A stretch of 64,000 bases of DNA. Source: Bettongia penicillata ogilbyi (lineage: Eukaryota; Chordata; Mammalia; Diprotodontia; Potoroidae). Location: NCBI GenBank assembly GCA_023548195.1, contig JAJHZJ010000014.1, positions 18,363,718 through 18,427,717 of the forward strand, given 5' to 3'. Below the pieces are notes generated by a model that was given only the letters and a program-made list of their open reading frames with translations, was not told the origin of the DNA and ran no database searches. This document shows, piece after piece, positions 56,501 to 64,000 of this stretch (position 1 is the stretch's first letter; each line of letters opens with the position of its first letter). Made by a program: the position numbers and the translations under genes.

Positions 56501-57290
56501 TAGATTACTTAGTTTTCAATTAATTTTTTGTCTATCTTTCTATGTCCTTCTATTACATATAATATTTATTGCATTTTGACTTGAGAAGGATAGTTTGACT
56601 ATCTGCTTTTCTGCACTAGATTGTGAGGTTTTTATGTCCTCATACATGGTCGGTTTTTGTATATGTGCCATATGCTGCTGAGAAAAAGGGTGTATTCTTT
56701 TCTATTCCCATGCAGTTTTCTCCAAAGATCTATCATATGTACCTTATCCAGAGATCTATTCACCTCCTTAACTTCTTTCTTGTTTATTTTCAGGTTAGAT
56801 TTACCAAGTTCAGACAGGGAGAGTTTGAGGTTCCCCACTAGTATAATTTTACTGTTTACTGTTTACTATTTCTTCCTGTAACTCTCTTAACTTCTCTTCC
56901 AAGAATTTTGATGCACTTGGTGCATGTATGGTTAGAAATGATATTCCTACATTGCCTATGTTGCCTTTTATCAGGATATAGTTTCCTTCATTATCTCTTT
57001 GTATTAGATCTGTTCCTCCTTTTCTTTGTCTGAGATTAGGATTGCTACCTCTGCTTTTTAAAAAATATATCAGCTGAAGCACAATATATTCTACTCCAAC
57101 CTGTTTAACTTTACCTTGTGTGTATCCCCTTATTTCAAATGTGTTTCTTGTAAACAACATATTGTTGCATTATGATTTTTAATCCTGCTATCCACCTCCA
57201 TTTTATGGGAGAGTTCATTCCATTCGTATTCACAGTTATGATTACTATCTGTGTCTTTTCTTCCATCCTATTTCTCTCCATTTATGCTTT
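53590..57290 (-). pseudogene. L1 ORF2 of the complete L1 (broken)
   Basis: L1 endonuclease and reverse transcriptase, about 1,230 codons. The N-terminal endonuclease begins near 57290 with 'ITVNTNGMNSPIK' (about 57255-57217) and continues in frame 57160-56849 ('GNYILIKGNIGNVGI', 'SKFLEEKLRELQEE'). RT pieces are '[16 protein letters not shown]' and 'HYDQVDFIP' (55806-55570), and 'VCPLSSLLFNMVLEML' with the active-site box present as 'LFTDDI' in place of F/YADD (55320-54946). The C-terminal zinc-knuckle-like region follows in 54061-53729: 'DDKCWRRCGRVGTLIHCWWSC' keeps CxxxC...HxxxxC spacing. Frames change at least six times. Confidence 0.88.
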
Positions 57291-57699
57291 TATTTCTTCC
57301 TTCTCCCTTCCCCTTCACAACAGAGTATTGATTTTTGACCACTGCTTCCCTCAGTCTTCCATCCCTTCCCTTTATTTCCCTATTTCCCTTTTGACTTTTC
57401 TCCTTTTTAGCCTCTCCTTCTTTTTCTTAACCCTTTCCCCTCCTACTGCCTATAGGACAAGTTAGATTTCTATATTTAGCTGAGTTTGTTGTTCCATTCT
57501 TGAACCAAATCAGAAGGGAGCAAATCTCAGATAATACTCATTTCCCTCCTCTTTTCCTCTATTATAATATGTTCTTGTTCCTCTTCCTGTGATGTAATTG
57601 ATCTTTTTATACCTCCTCCTTTTCAAATCTCCTAATACAATCCCTTCACATCCTTAAATCACATTTTTTTAATCATCACATCAGTTAATTTATACCCAT

Positions 57700-57746
57700 T
57701 CTTTCTATCCATCCTTCTATCTACCTATCTATTTATCTATCTCTCT
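57700..57746 (+). repeat. TATC-type microsatellite in the L1 inter-ORF region
   Basis: Decayed CTAT/CATC repeats ('ctacctatctatttatctat') about 130 bases past the ORF1 stop on the element strand: the same offset as the microsatellites in the ORF1-only elements. Confidence 0.8.
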
Positions 57747-57871
57747 AATCCTTTTTAAATAGAATAATAAATATACAATTCTCAAGATTAACAAGCATCA
57801 TCTTCTCTTATAGGGACAAAAATAGTTTGCCCATATTGAATAACAAGTTGTTTTTTCTCCTCTTTACCTTT

Positions 57872-58821
57872 TTATGCCTCTCTTGAATCTTGAATTTGAA
57901 GATCAAATTTTCTACTGAGCTCTGGCCTTTTCATCAGGAAGGTCTAGAAATCCCTTATTTCACTGAATGCCTATCTCCTTGCCTGAAATATTATGCTCAA
58001 TTTTTCTGGGTAATTGATCCTTGATTGTAGTCCAAGTTCCTTTGCCTTACAGAATAACATGTTCTAATTCTTCTAATCCTTTAATGAAGAAGCTGCAAGG
58101 TCCTGTGTGATCATGACTGTAGCTCCTTGATATTTGAATTGTTTTTTTCTGGCTTCTTGCCATATTTTCTCCATAACTTGATAGTTCTGGAATTTGGCAG
58201 CAATATTCCTTGGGATTTTCAATTTGGGATCTACAACCTCAGGGCAGTTTTCTTTGATGATTTCTTGGAAATGATTGTCTAGGCTCTTTCTTTCATTATG
58301 GGTTTCAGACAGACCAATAATTCTTAGATTTTCTGTCCTGGATCTATTTTCCAGGTCAGTTGTTTTGCCAATGAAATATTTTGCATTTTCTTCTATTTTT
58401 TAATTCTTTATATTTTGTTTGACTGATTCTTGACTCTCATATAGTCATTAACTTCTACTTGTGCAATTCCAATTTTTAATAAATTGTTTTCCTCGTCTAA
58501 CATTTGTACCTCCTTTTCCATTTGTCCAATTGTTCATTTTAAGGAGTTGTTCCCTTCAGTGAATTCTTTATTTCATTTTGTCAATTGTGTTTTTAAATCA
58601 TTGTTCAGTTTTTCTTCTACCTCTCTAATTTGGCTTTAAAAATTCTTCTTGAGTTCTTCCAAGAATGCTCTTTGGGCTTGAGACCAATTCATCTTCTCTT
58701 TTGAGGTTTCAGATGTGAGTGCAGTGTCAGTGTTGACCTCTTCTATATTCTTGTTTTGGTCTTCTTTGTCTCCACAGTAAAATTCTATGGTCTTTGCTTT
58801 TCTGTTTTGCTTTTTGCTCAT
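57872..58821 (-). pseudogene. L1 ORF1 of the complete L1 (broken)
   Basis: ORF1 RNA-binding protein, about 317 codons. The start chosen is MSKKQNRKAKT at 58821; an in-frame ATG at 58890 lies in the 5'UTR relative to the other copies. The N-terminal frame (to 58636) has 'EFYCGDKEDQNKN' and 'SETSKEKMNWSQAQR' and is ended by a TAA in the coiled coil. The RRM and C-terminal parts can be followed at 58400-57880 with frame breaks. It ends with a TAA at 57874-57872. This N-terminus is close to the lineage of C, E, G and H. Confidence 0.85.
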
Positions 58822-59876
58822 AGCACTTGCCTTTTTTTCCTGTTTTTTAAGTAGATCTCTCCTTTTGGGGCACAGGGAATTCTGTTCCATGGTTCTTGTG
58901 CTGAGAACTTGAGGCTTTGTGTGTTGTGGCCTCTGGTTCTTTCAGCTAGAAACTATATAATGCTGCAGCTTACCTGGTGCTGAAGTGACTGGTGTGAGCC
59001 AAGGTAGAGACCATGTGAAGTCTTTATGAGTTTCCCCAGGGTTACACTGAAGCTTCTGGAGTGAGGTATGGAAGAGGAGTGGTCTCCTCCTCCCTTGAGC
59101 TAGAGTACATTCAGGCTCAGTGGTTGGTGAACCCCTGTCTGTTCTGACATCTGCCCAATTCCCCTGGCTGTACTAAGATATGCCTGAGGTCCTGGTGTTG
59201 GCACTTACAAGCGTCACCCCTCTGTGACTCAGATTTTCCTGCTGGTTCAAAGAGGTGGGGCTATCTGGGCCAGCTCAAGTCCTGCATTGGTCCCCTTCAA
59301 CCACAGCAAGAAGGATTCTTCTTCACAATCTCTCTAGCCTCCCAAGCTAAGAGGCGGTTTACCCTTTTGACTGATACCCCTGTGCCAGAATTTTTTTCTG
59401 GGGCAGTGTTCTCTGGGTTTTTCAAGATCAACAAAGGGAGAGTGAGAGCATTTACAGTTTGCCCCACCATCTTGGCTCCCTGGAAGCTCAAGTAGGTGAC
59501 TTTCCAATAGTCAGTCTGTGGGCTGATAGTCTCAGGAGTGGCTGTTGCTATTACCAGGGGTCACGCACTTCTGTCTCCCAGTTCTGCTAGACTCCCTTCC
59601 TGTACTCATATGTTTGAAAATCCACACTGCTGCTTCTGATTTAGTTTGCCCAGGGGTTCCTGCTGTGCACTCTGCACTCCACCAGCCTCAGGTAACAGAT
59701 TCTTCCTATCCACTTTCTGGGCTGTCCCAGGCTAGAAATCTGCCACACTCTGCCTCCTAGTGGATTCTGCCACTATAAAATTTGTTCAGTTTCTCTTTTT
59801 AGAGGTATCTAAAAGAATTTGTGGTAAAGCTAAGTTGAGTCCATGCTCTCACTCCGCCATCTTAGTTCCTCCCCTT
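58822..59876 (-). promoter_or_regulatory. L1 5'UTR with two start-like modules
   Basis: About 1.05 kb of G/C-richer sequence expected to hold the internal promoter. Two modules begin with an AAGATGG-type motif on the element strand: the outer start near 59866 ('ggaactaagatggcggagtg') and an inner one near 59484 ('ggagccaagatggtggggca'). AAGATGGCGG is a YY1-type site; YY1 sets the start of transcription in human L1, and its use here is inference. The plus-strand L1 at 23557-27400 has the same two modules. Confidence 0.6.
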
Positions 59877-60130
59877 GTTTGGCTCTAATTATTACGAAGC
59901 TGCTTCCTCCATTGAAGCTAATGAAATCTTACTCTATGAAATCCATTTCTCTTGATTCTTTGTTCTGTGGCAAAGTAATCTCCTGCTGTCCACTGCACAG
60001 GAAGGTGTGTGGCTTAACACAGAAAGAATGACTTCATGAATTTCTTGAAAATATGTAAATGCTGCATATATTTGCCTGAACATGCTTCATATCCTTCCCT
60101 TGTCAAATATATTTTGGATTATCCACACTT
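59877..60130 (+). repeat. Ancient interspersed repeat (CR1/L3-like), right half
   Basis: The right side of the repeat interrupted by the complete L1. It begins with the second copy of the target duplication (59877-59893) and continues 'acgaagctgcttcctccatt' and 'tttcttgaaaatatgtaaat'. Confidence 0.55.
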
Positions 60131-60154
60131 GTTCCTCCTCATTAACATGAATTT

Positions 60155-60191
<37 letters not shown>

Positions 60192-60539
60192 GCATACTTA
60201 CAATATGTGTGTGAACATATATGTGTTTATGTGTATATACAAATGCACATGCACACAATTCTCTCTTCCTCATTCTCTTTTTATACACATATGTACATAT
60301 ATGTACATACACATGTGTATATATTCTACATAAACAAAAAATATATTCACAACAATCAGAATGTTGTTTTTACTCCCTTAGCCAATTAATCTTCATTCAG
60401 CCATCCTCCAAATATTTTCCTAAACTCATATGTATTATTAGAATGTGTCCTATACTAGGCTTTGGTATCTGTTTTTAGTTTGTAGCAACCACCAAATGAT
60501 AGAACTGGTTTCATTTTACCTCTAGAATTCTCAAAACAT

Positions 60540-60578
<39 letters not shown>

Positions 60579-60660
60579 ACCAATAACAAAAAAAAGGATG
60601 ATGACTAAAGCTGGTAATGACTATTTTCAATTCCCCCCCCAACCTAGTAATTGACCATTA
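60131..60660. repeat. Microsatellite-rich stretch
   Basis: Contains (AT)n at 60156-60189, a compound TA/CA/TG tract at 60200-60330 and (CA)17 at 60541-60574. The frames of 117 and 85 codons here are read through these tracts and are not genes. Confidence 0.85.
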
Positions 60661-61980
60661 ATTATAATATCAATAGACTGTGGGTAGAGGAGGCAGACAC
60701 ATGTTAGGACTATATTTCATTTGTCACTGTTTGGATATATCATAAATCTCTAATATTGGGCAATTGTCACCCATGATGAATTATTGTAAGCATGTCAGCA
60801 CATAGTGGAAGTCAAGTACATTCAAATACTACTCAGTCAGAATTGAATTTGGCATGATAGTCTCATAAAAAGGGGCTCAATTGAGAGTTTCCACTTGCCT
60901 GCTCTAAACTTGTCACTTGTAGGTGCTAAAGAGCTTGTTGTGTTGGTTTAATTAGTCAACAAATCGGTCCTTACTTGATTGCGTGGTCGTATCACATATG
61001 TTAACACTTCAGTGTTTGATGGAGATATTAACAAGTGACAAGAGTCTCTTGGTCTATGGACTTTAAAGAAGGGAAGCTCTTCTATATTATTTCATTTGGC
61101 CCTGCCAATATTTGTTAGATCACGCAGGCTGCCAGTTTAAACACACGCACGCACACACATACACACACACGCAACACAAACATTTTTCAGCGTTATGCTC
61201 ATCTGTATCCCAAAGAAGGGTCACTAAACAATCGATAGTAGGAGAACATAAGTAAGATAAGTGCTTTCTTCCACCGCTTACAAATTCATTATTTGATACA
61301 GTTTGCCGCAGATCTCCTTTGAGCTTTTTTCACTTAAAGATAATTTATGACAAGAACAGAGAGGTTCTTGAAAATGCTATAGCAACTGGAGCTGAATGAT
61401 ACCACTCCGGGGCTAGACGCATAGTCACCAGAGGCCAGTAAATAGGAAGTTTGCATTTGTATGAAGAACTGTATTAGTTAAGCATTCATCAGTGGTAGAT
61501 AAAAATGCTCATATTAATTGTCAATACAAGATTAAAGGGGGAAAAATCCTTTATTAATCAAAATGTCTTATTCCCAGGAGTGGGGGTAGGGGGAAAAGTT
61601 GGTCCTCTGAAAGTTTGCAAAAGGACTTGTCTATTCACTTTTTGTATAGAAGAACAAACAAAAGGGTAGTGCTTTCTCTGTGGGCCCCATTTGTTCCTCC
61701 ACTATTCTGTTATGGCTTTTATCTGTGCATTACCAGTAATCAAGTCTCTGAGCCATGGGCAATAATGAGGTGAAGCACAGAGCAAGCAGACTCTGTTATT
61801 TTCGTGAGACATTCCCATGTCAAACATTTAAATACCTATAAATTTTCCATGATTATGACCATAATATCTCATTTACATGGTGCATTATAGTTACATATAG
61901 AGCAACATGTTCTAATATAGAGAGAAGGTATTTTCTAATTTAATCCTCAGTGCAATATTTCCAGTTCAGTGGAGCAAATA
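60661..61980. other. Repeat-free DNA, possible conserved non-coding block
   Basis: About 1.3 kb without recognised repeats except a CA-type tract at 61140-61180. The sequence is well mixed and contains homeobox- and POU-like A/T motifs in unusual density: 'ggtttaattagtcaacaaat' near 60945, 'tcatattaattgtcaataca' near 61510, 'attaatcaaaatgtcttatt' near 61553, 'ggcaataatgaggtgaagca' near 61758 and 'atttaaatacctataaattt' near 61827. No plausible exon. It resembles a developmental enhancer block; conservation is untested. Confidence 0.45.
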
Positions 61981-61984
61981 CAAT

Positions 61985-62110
61985 TATTCCCATTTTACAG
62001 ATGAGGAAAGAGTCAGCAGTTTGCCCAAGGTATATATATATGTGGCAGAACTAAAGTTTAACTCCAGTCCTCTGACTATATCTAGTACTCTCTCACTCAT
62101 TATTTTAATC
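61985..62110 (-). mobile_element. MIR, antisense
   Basis: 'ttcccattttacagatgagg' followed by 'agcagtttgcccaaggtata' and 'actccagtcctctgactata': antisense MIR. Confidence 0.8.
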
Positions 62111-62214
62111 AAACCTGTAATTAATTGGCATAACCAAATATTGACAAATTCCAAACCAGCATTTGTTCTACTTTTGTAGTCTTAGGAGTGTTATCTGAAA
62201 GGATAGAAAGTTTA

Positions 62215-62315
62215 AGGCATTTACACGTCCAGTATGTGTCAGAGGCAAGACCCGAACTCAGGTTTTACAGGTTTCAAAGTCAATCTCTTTATCTGCCACA
62301 TATGCGCGTTGGCTC
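62215..62315 (-). mobile_element. MIR fragment, antisense
   Basis: 'gtcagaggcaagacccgaac' then 'tcaggttttacaggtttcaa' is the antisense of the MIR tRNA-like head region. Confidence 0.65.
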
Positions 62316-62503
62316 TCTGTCTCTCCTATTAATCTGTATTACAGAGTTACTACTACAGGATTCGACTTTATGAATAAAGGCTCATTTAATGCTGTCCCAC
62401 AACAGGAGCTATTTAAACAGGTTATTTTTCTGGTCCTTATCCAAATAACTGCCTAAAAATTAAGAAGCTAATAATATCTTTTCCAACCTACTGTGAAGGA
62501 CTA

Positions 62504-62605
62504 AACTTGATATTTCTCACTTGAGAAAATATCCTACTGATTTATTTAACTTGTTTATATGTTGCCTCATATTATTGACTGTTGATATGTCTGTTCAACT
62601 TTTTT
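62504..62605 (+). repeat. Source arm A of an inverted duplication
   Basis: This 102-base segment reappears in reverse complement at 63018-63117 with about three substitutions and one length change in an A run. It includes 'ttctcacttgagaaaatatc' and 'gttgcctcatattattgact'. Confidence 0.95.
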
Positions 62606-62609
62606 CTTT

Positions 62610-62710
62610 AACCGCATAGCAAATTCTTTCAGGGCTGAAACCCTTTACCACATTTATGCCTCCTATATCCCAAGAGCATGGAACACATTACTTAGCAAAT
62701 AATAGATACA
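62610..62710 (+). mobile_element. L2 3' end, sense
   Basis: 'cctatatcccaagagcatgg' with 'aacacattacttagcaaata' is the diverged L2 3' terminus. Confidence 0.5.
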
Positions 62711-62729
62711 TCGGGTAAATGATTAAGAC

Positions 62730-62880
62730 AGTGTGGTGGAGAGTGCCTTGTACTTGCAACCAGATGACCTGGTTTGGAATTACAGTTCTTCTACTTAATT
62801 ACTTTTTGACCTTGGGCAAGTCACTTAATCTTACTTTTTCCGGTTTTTCCACTTATAGAGAGGATATCATTCGTTAATGT
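62730..62880 (+). mobile_element. MIR, sense
   Basis: 'ccagatgacctggtttggaa' (B-box region), 'tttgaccttgggcaagtcac' (core) and 'agagaggatatcat': sense MIR. Confidence 0.75.
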
Positions 62881-62914
62881 ACCATGCTTTCTTACCTTAA
62901 TTTGAAGACCTGAA

Positions 62915-63017
62915 AGAATCTTTCAAGAAATCTAGTCTGATGTCTTCATTTTACAAATGGAAAAACTGAGGCTCATTATATCTAATAGATTTTCCTGAAG
63001 TCACACGTTGTAAGTAG
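62915..63017 (-). repeat. Arm B, first copy (partial antisense MIR)
   Basis: A 103-base segment directly repeated at 63130-63234 with two substitutions and a 2-base length difference. It holds only the first part of an antisense MIR ('ttttacaaatggaaaaactg'), which breaks off at 63017 where the inverted arm A' begins. The second copy continues into the complete MIR, so this one is the extra copy. Confidence 0.95.
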
Positions 63018-63117
63018 AAAAAGTTGAGCACACATATCAACAGTCAATAATATGAGGCAACATGTAAACAAGTTAAATAAATCAGTAGGATATTTTCTCA
63101 AGTGAGAAATATCAAGT
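63018..63117 (-). repeat. Inverted copy A' of arm A
   Basis: Reverse complement of 62504-62605, placed between the two direct copies of arm B. Differences from arm A are about 3%, the same level as between the two B copies, which suggests a single event. Confidence 0.95.
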
Positions 63118-63129
63118 TGTAAGTAAATA

Positions 63130-63300
63130 AGAATCTTTCAAGAAATCTAGTCTGATGTCTTCATTTTACAAATGGAAAAACTGAGGCTCATCATATCTAA
63201 TAGATTTGCCTGAAGTCACACATGTTGTAAGTAGCAGAATCAGAATTTGAATGCACATTCTCTGACTTTAAATCTAATGCTCTACTACTTACACCAGGGC
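63130..63300 (-). mobile_element. MIR, antisense, carrying arm B second copy
   Basis: A more complete antisense MIR: 'ttacaaatggaaaaactgag', 'gcctgaagtcacacatgttg', then the head region 'atgctctactacttacacca' near 63278. Its first 105 bases (63130-63234) are the second copy of arm B. Confidence 0.8.
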
Positions 63301-63307
63301 TGCCTCT

Positions 63308-63400
63308 CTGTATTGATTTGTTGTGAGGATGAAATGAGATAATGTATGTAAAGTATTCTGCAACTGTAAATCACTATATAAATGTGAGTTATTATTATCA
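63308..63400 (+). mobile_element. MIR-type 3' end, sense (first)
   Basis: 'ttgttgtgaggatgaaatga' with 'gataatgtatgtaaagtatt' and 'tgagttattattatc' is the sense 3' end of a MIR/CORE SINE. Confidence 0.7.
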
Positions 63401-63419
63401 TCATAATTATGGATCCCCA

Positions 63420-63512
63420 CAGGGTTGTCATGAGGACCAAATGAGATAATGCATTTGAAAGTACTTTATAAAATATAAAGGCCTATTTCAGCACAAGCTA
63501 TTATTATTATTT
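63420..63512 (+). mobile_element. MIR-type 3' end, sense (second)
   Basis: 'agggttgtcatgaggaccaa' with 'atgagataatgcatttgaaa' and 'agctattattatt' is a second copy of the same 3' end, directly after the first. Confidence 0.7.
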
Positions 63513-64000
63513 TACTATTATTGTTGATAGAGAACATTAGTGATAAGGTAATCTGTTAGCCTTGTGCAAAAATCTCAAAGCACCTGTAAGAAAATTCAGA
63601 ATTGCTAAAATCTGAAAAAACACATTTGCTAGGAGAAAAACTTTTTCATGCCAACCGTCTTCATGGGCATAAACTATACAGCAACATGTTTGGAAATGAA
63701 TAAATAGACTTAGTTCAGAAAAATGCTAATACCCAAGGTAAACAATGAAATAATTTCTCTAGATGGATGTTCTGAAGTCATCATTTCTTTTCCTACCCAA
63801 AGGTCAGTCTAAGTCTACTAACCACAGTAGGTTTAGGTAGTACTGGGGCTAAGACTAATGTTTTTATCTAGACTACAACCAGGCAAGGGTGGAAGGTGAA
63901 AGTAAGCCCAGAAATGACCCAAGTGGTCACATATAAATAGTGCCCTTGCCCTAAACCTAGCTCAAGTGTGTCCTACTTCTTCAAAAAACTCAGGCAATAT
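63513..64000. other. Unassigned DNA to the window end
   Basis: Mixed sequence without recognised repeats or coding frames. Confidence 0.45.

Larger units (their letters stand above)
52826..59876 (-). mobile_element. Complete L1, antisense, 7.05 kb, with TSD
   Basis: The only complete L1 in the window. On the minus strand it has a 5'UTR (59876-58822), ORF1 (58821-57872), an inter-ORF region (57871-57291), ORF2 (57290 to about 53590), a 3'UTR to about 53101, and then 275 extra bases. The target duplication 'gtttagctctaattatt' (52809-52825) and 'gtttggctctaattatt' (59877-59893) differs at one base, and the ancient repeat reads on across it. Both ORFs are broken, so it is not active. It gives the reference order against which the ORF1-only elements can be compared. 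Confidence 0.9.

Noticed and set aside
60036..60478. Frames of 117 and 85 codons with Tyr-Ile and His-Thr runs
   Set aside because: They are read through AT and CA microsatellites and have no family resemblance.
1..64000. CRISPR array, operon, phage or other prokaryotic system
   Set aside because: Base composition, microsatellites, LINE/SINE content and target duplications are those of a mammalian nuclear genome. There are no spaced direct repeats of CRISPR type and no closely packed genes.

Overview
This is about 64 kb of non-coding vertebrate nuclear DNA, almost certainly from a marsupial (species not determined). The marks are a tRNA-derived SINE of the MAR1 type, a SINE ending in a BovB-type tail, an RTE-BovB LINE fragment, many L1 copies of the marsupial kind, and old L2/CR1 and MIR fragments. 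I found no intact cellular protein gene, rRNA, tRNA or CRISPR array. Nearly every open frame I could recognise is a piece of a retrotransposon ORF or low-complexity sequence. Repeat family names come from my memory of consensus features, not from a library search; borders are read by eye and are usually good to about 5-30 bases.

Layout. 1-2512: L2 (+), an L1 3' end (-) and a MIR. 2513-5280: repeat-poor single-copy DNA. 5281-8880: an antisense L2 split by a BovB-type LINE, itself split by unassigned DNA. 8881-15644: an L1 3' end (-) split by a block holding two 3'-truncated element heads, a full-length ORF1-only element and an orphan 907-bp segment. 15645-30700: a stack of nested elements. An older minus-strand L1/HAL1 (F) holds element E; a minus-strand L1 (20159-30307) holds ORF1-only element C and an L1 chimera which itself holds ORF1-only element D. 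31230-37500: L2, SINEs and two more minus-strand ORF1-bearing elements (G, H). 38400-43512: L1 pieces with a MAR1 SINE. 43513-50475: an old minus-strand L1 split by a well-preserved RTE-type LINE (45791-47893). 52495-60130: an ancient repeat split by a complete 7.05-kb L1 (-) with a target-site duplication and a candidate 3' transduction. 60661-61980: repeat-free, enhancer-like DNA. 61985-63512: a MIR/L2 cluster rearranged by a complex duplication.

The main signals are: (1) a recurrent L1-derived element of 2.7-2.8 kb with 5'UTR, ORF1 and a roughly 1-kb 3' region but no ORF2, matching the half-L1 (HAL1) concept and present at full length at least four times, three with visible target-site duplications; (2) a complete L1 with 275 extra bases after its own poly(A); (3) a direct-plus-inverted duplication at 62504-63234 that looks like a replication template switch. 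No element here looks able to move itself: every ORF1, ORF2 and RTE frame examined carries stops or frameshifts. The ORF1-only elements must have used reverse transcriptase supplied in trans by an L1.
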